This document shows positions 60,912 to 64,000 of a stretch of 64,000 nt of DNA, piece after piece. How positions within the stretch are numbered: the stretch's first letter is position 1; each line of letters begins with the position of its first letter. The stretch comes from Enterovirga rhinocerotis (GTDB lineage Bacteria; Pseudomonadota; Alphaproteobacteria; Rhizobiales; Beijerinckiaceae). The position numbers and the translations under genes are program-made. Where the stretch lies: NCBI RefSeq assembly GCF_004363955.1, contig NZ_SNZR01000011.1, forward strand, positions 1,364,001 through 1,428,000. Reading direction: 5' to 3'. The notes beneath the pieces were generated by a model. The model saw nothing but the letters and a program-made list of their open reading frames with translations. It was not told the DNA's origin and made no database searches.

Positions 60912-62215
60912 TGGCCCTCGCCGATCGCGACCGCATCTTCACCAACGTCTACGGCCTGCATTCGCCGGGTCTCGAGGCTGCGCGCAAGCGCGGCGCCTGG
61001 GACGGGACGAAGTTCCTCCTCGACCAGGGCATCGACTGGATCATCAACGAGATGAAGGCCTCGGGTCTGCGCGGGCGCGGCGGCGCCGGCTTCCCGACCG
61101 GTCTCAAATGGTCCTTCATGCCCAAGGAGGTGAAGGACCGCCCGCACTACCTCGTCGTGAACGGCGACGAATCCGAGCCCGGCACCTGCAAGGACCGGGA
61201 GATCATGCGGCACGATCCGCATCTGTTCATCGAAGGCTGCATGATCGCGTCCTTCGCGATGCGGGCGCATGCCTGCTACGTCTATCTGCGCGGCGAATAC
61301 ATCGCCGAGCGGATCGCGCTGCAGAAGGCGGTCGACGAGGCCTATGAGGCCAAGCTCGTCGGCAAGGACAACGTCCACGGCTATCCCTTCGACATCTACG
61401 TCCACCACGGCGCCGGCGCCTATATCTGCGGCGAGGAGACGGCGCTGCTGGAGAGCCTCGAAGGCAAGAAGGGCATGCCGCGGCTGAAGCCGCCGTTCCC
61501 GGCCAATATGGGCCTCTATGGCTGCCCGACGACTGTGAACAACGTCGAGTCGATCGCCGTCTCGGGAACGATCCTGCGGCGCGGGGCCGGGTGGTTCGCC
61601 GGGCTCGGCACCAAGAACAATGCCGGCACCAAGCTCTTCTGCGTCTCCGGGCACGTCAACAAGCCGTGCAACGTCGAGGAGGAGATGGGGATCACCTTCC
61701 GCGAGCTCATCGATCGCCATTGCGGCGGCATGCGCGGCGGCTGGGACAACCTCCTCTGCTCGATCCCGGGGGGCTCCTCGGTGCCGCTGGTGCCGGCCGA
61801 GCAGATCATCGACGCGCAGATGGATTTCGACACGCTGCGCGGGCTCCAGTCGGGCCTCGGCACGGCGGCCGTCATCGTGCTCGACAAGTCGACCGACATC
61901 GTGCGGGCGATCGCGCGCATCTCGTACTTCTACAAGCACGAGAGCTGCGGCCAGTGCACGCCCTGCCGCGAAGGCACGGGCTGGATGTGGCGCGTGCTCT
62001 CCCGCATGGCCGAGGGCCGCGCGCAGAAGCGCGAGATCGGCATGCTGCTCGAGGTGACGAAGCAGGTCGAGGGACACACGATCTGCGCGCTGGGCGACGC
62101 GGCCGCCTGGCCGATCCAGGGCCTCATCCGCCACTTCCGCGGCGAGATCGAGAAGCGCATCGACCAATATGCAGGGAACCCTCATTCCGAGCCCGTGCTC
62201 ATGGCGGCGGAGTGA
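60911..62215 (+). CDS. nuoF: NADH-quinone oxidoreductase subunit F
   Basis: 434 aa from ATG 60911. [20 protein letters not shown] binds [21 protein letters not shown] is the FMN-region motif, and [16 protein letters not shown] carries the [4Fe-4S] N3 ligands. It accepts electrons from NADH. A 154-bp gap with a long palindrome separates it from nuoG. Confidence 0.97.
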   Translation: MALADRDRIFTNVYGLHSPGLEAARKRGAWDGTKFLLDQGIDWIINEMKASGLRGRGGAGFPTGLKWSFMPKEVKDRPHYLVVNGDESEPGTCKDREIMRHDPHLFIEGCMIASFAMRAHACYVYLRGEYIAERIALQKAVDEAYEAKLVGKDNVHGYPFDIYVHHGAGAYICGEETALLESLEGKKGMPRLKPPFPANMGLYGCPTTVNNVESIAVSGTILRRGAGWFAGLGTKNNAGTKLFCVSGHVNKPCNVEEEMGITFRELIDRHCGGMRGGWDNLLCSIPGGSSVPLVPAEQIIDAQMDFDTLRGLQSGLGTAAVIVLDKSTDIVRAIARISYFYKHESCGQCTPCREGTGWMWRVLSRMAEGRAQKREIGMLLEVTKQVEGHTICALGDAAAWPIQGLIRHFRGEIEKRIDQYAGNPHSEPVLMAAE

Positions 62216-62227
62216 AGACGATGGGTT

Positions 62228-62345
62228 CCACCGCGCTCCTCATCCTGAGGTGCCGGACGAAGTCCGGCCTCGAAGGACCCTCGACAATTCGTGCGTGCTT
62301 CGAGGCTCGCCTGCGGCTCGCACCTCAGCATGAGGAGCGCGGTGG
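62228..62345. repeat. Long intergenic palindrome between nuoF and nuoG
   Basis: A 26-bp arm (62228-62253) and its reverse complement (62320-62345) match at 25 of 26 positions. The arms read CTCCTCATCCTGAGG inward. The 66-bp loop contains two further CTCGA-type repeats. This looks like a dispersed palindromic element that I associate with Rhizobiales genomes. It lies between co-transcribed genes and could form a large RNA hairpin. Confidence 0.8.
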
Positions 62346-62369
62346 CGCGGCGCTCTTGAGAGTGATCTG

Positions 62370-64000
62370 ATGACCAAGATCATCGTCGACGACGTCGAGG
62401 TCGACGTCCCCGCGGACTACACGCTGCTCCAGGCCTGCGAGGCCGCGGGGGCGGAGATCCCGCGCTTCTGCTTCCATGAGCGGCTGTCGATCGCCGGCAA
62501 TTGCCGGATGTGTCTCGTCGAACTGAAGGGTGCGCCGAAGCCCGTCGCTTCGTGCGCATGGGGCGTCCGCGATTGCCGGCCGGGCCCGAACGGCGAGCCG
62601 CCGACCGTCGTGACCAAGTCGCCGATGGTGAAGAAGGCGCGCGAGGGGGTGATGGAGTTCCTCCTCATCAACCACCCGCTCGATTGCCCGATCTGCGACC
62701 AGGGCGGCGAATGCGACCTCCAGGACCAGGCGATGGCCTACGGGGTCGATTCCTCGCGTTTCCATGAGAACAAGCGCGCGGTGCCGGACAAGTATATCGG
62801 CCCGCTCGTGAAGACCTCCATGAACCGCTGCATCCATTGCACGCGGTGCATCCGCTTCGTCGCCGAGGTGGCCGGCGTGCCCGATCTCGGCGCCACGGGG
62901 CGCGGCGAGGACATGGAGATCACGACCTATCTCGAACGCGCGATGGGCTCGGAGCTTCAGGCGAACGTCGCCGATCTCTGCCCGGTCGGCGCGCTGACCC
63001 ACAAGCCGCAGGCCTTCAACGGCCGGCCGTGGGAACTGATCAAGACCCCCTCGATCGACGTGATGGATGCGGTCGGCTCGAACATCCGCGTCGATGCCCG
63101 CGGCCGCGAAGTGATGCGCGTGCTGCCGCGCGTGCACGAAGACATCAACGAGGAGTGGATCTCCGACAAGACCCGCCAGCATGTCGACGGGCTGAAGCTT
63201 CAGCGCCTCGACCGCCCGTTCCTGCGCGAGAACGGCCGTCTTCGTCCCGCGACCTGGGCCGAGGCCTTCGCCGCCATCGCCGCGAAGCTGAAGGGTGCCG
63301 ATCCGAAGCGCGTCGGCGCGATCGCAGGCGATCTCGCCGCCGTCGAGGAGATGTGGGCGCTGAGGTCGCTGATGACGGCGCTCGGCTCGCCCAACATCGA
63401 TTGCCGGCAGGACGGATCGGTCCTCTCGCCGGCGCACGGCCGGGCCTCCTACCTGTTCAATCCGACCATCGCCGGGATCGAGGAGGCGGATGCCGTCCTG
63501 ATCGTCGGCGCCAACCCGCGGCGCGAGGCGGCGATCGTCAATGCCCGGCTGCGCAAGCGCTGGCGGATCGGGCCGCTGCCGGTCGGCGTCGTCGGCGAGC
63601 GGGTCGATCTGACCTACGACTACGCCTATCTCGGCGCGGGGCCGGAGAGCCTCGCTCAACTCGCCAAGGGCGGTGAGTTCCTCGACCTGCTCAAGTCGGC
63701 CGAGCGGCCGCTCATCCTCGTCGGTGCCGGCATCGCCGCGCGGCCGGACGGCGCCGCCGTTCTCGCCGCCGTCGCAAGCCTCGCGGCCGCCGTCGGCGCC
63801 GTGACGGAGGGATGGAACGGCCTCGCCGTCCTGCAGAACGCGGCATCGCGCGTCGGCGGGCTCGATATCGGCTTCGTGCCGGGGGAGGGCGGCCTCGCGG
63901 CGCCCGCCATGGTCGAAGCCGGCGCGCTCGACGTCCTGTTCAACCTCGGGGCCGACGAGATCGCGATCTCGCCCGGTGCCTTCGTGATCTACCAGGGCAC
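62370..64000 (+). CDS. nuoG: NADH-quinone oxidoreductase subunit G (3' end outside window)
   Basis: At least 543 aa, running off the window end. The N-terminal [2Fe-2S] motif CFHERLSIAGNCRMCLVELK is followed by the His/Cys N5 ligands in HPLDCPICDQGGECDLQDQA and the N4 CIHCTRCIRF cluster. The molybdopterin-like domain begins near LQRLDRPFLRENGRLRPATW. It is the 75-kDa subunit of the NADH module. ATG 62370 overlaps a TGA (CTGATG) in the palindrome-linked gap. Confidence 0.96.
   Translation, partial: MTKIIVDDVEVDVPADYTLLQACEAAGAEIPRFCFHERLSIAGNCRMCLVELKGAPKPVASCAWGVRDCRPGPNGEPPTVVTKSPMVKKAREGVMEFLLINHPLDCPICDQGGECDLQDQAMAYGVDSSRFHENKRAVPDKYIGPLVKTSMNRCIHCTRCIRFVAEVAGVPDLGATGRGEDMEITTYLERAMGSELQANVADLCPVGALTHKPQAFNGRPWELIKTPSIDVMDAVGSNIRVDARGREVMRVLPRVHEDINEEWISDKTRQHVDGLKLQRLDRPFLRENGRLRPATWAEAFAAIAAKLKGADPKRVGAIAGDLAAVEEMWALRSLMTALGSPNIDCRQDGSVLSPAHGRASYLFNPTIAGIEEADAVLIVGANPRREAAIVNARLRKRWRIGPLPVGVVGERVDLTYDYAYLGAGPESLAQLAKGGEFLDLLKSAERPLILVGAGIAARPDGAAVLAAVASLAAAVGAVTEGWNGLAVLQNAASRVGGLDIGFVPGEGGLAAPAMVEAGALDVLFNLGADEIAISPGAFVIYQG

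Overview
The window is GC-rich alphaproteobacterial chromosome carrying one apparently complete prophage. Features pointing to the order Hyphomicrobiales (Rhizobiales) are the high GC, a NuoE with a long acidic Ala/Pro tail, a DUF2312/GapR-type protein, a DUF6894 protein, a D-tartrate dehydratase of the Bradyrhizobium type and an intergenic palindrome of a kind I associate with this order. A Methylobacterium- or Bosea-like host fits, but I cannot name a genus from sequence alone.

Left chromosomal arm (1-9634): the 3' end of a D-tartrate dehydratase gene, an M20 amidohydrolase, a SleB-like cell-wall hydrolase lipoprotein, recQ, two tandem cupredoxins (the second has lost copper ligands), gyrB, an L,D-transpeptidase and tRNA-Leu(CAG).

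Prophage (about 9635-51643, about 42 kb): integrated at the 3' end of tRNA-Leu(CAG), which stays intact on the left; an 18-bp exact core is repeated at the right end. It is a long-tailed, HK97/lambda-type siphophage. A leftward operon of 13 small, mostly overlapping genes runs from 14647 to the integrase and includes an acyl carrier protein, a J-domain-like protein and a KGG-motif protein. A divergent cI/cro switch lies at 15571-16202. Four 17-bp dyads of one family (GTTAC-N7-GTAAC) sit in the cI/cro gap and upstream of the leftward operon. The rightward early region holds a GapR-like protein, a ParB/MT-A70 fusion, a probable DNA-binding replication-type protein, a HIRAN protein, a second DNA methyltransferase, a serine recombinase and an HNH nuclease. 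Three reverse-strand genes look like cargo: a chromate transporter (chrA) and a Crp/Fnr plus DUF6894 pair. Late genes follow in standard order: kinase, TerS, TerL, portal, ClpP-like protease, capsid, connectors, tail tube, two tail chaperones in -1 register, tape measure, M/L/K/J-like tail tip, fibre, holin-like protein, SAR endolysin, nested Rz/Rz1 spanins and a strong terminator.

Right chromosomal arm (51644-64000): directly beyond attR is the decayed 3' end of another integrase, so this tRNA was used before. Then come a conserved membrane protein with a coupled 24-residue membrane peptide, a His/Cys-rich small membrane protein, a TonB-dependent receptor, and the respiratory complex I operon nuoA-B-C-(GFA)-D-E-F-G, running off the window inside nuoG.
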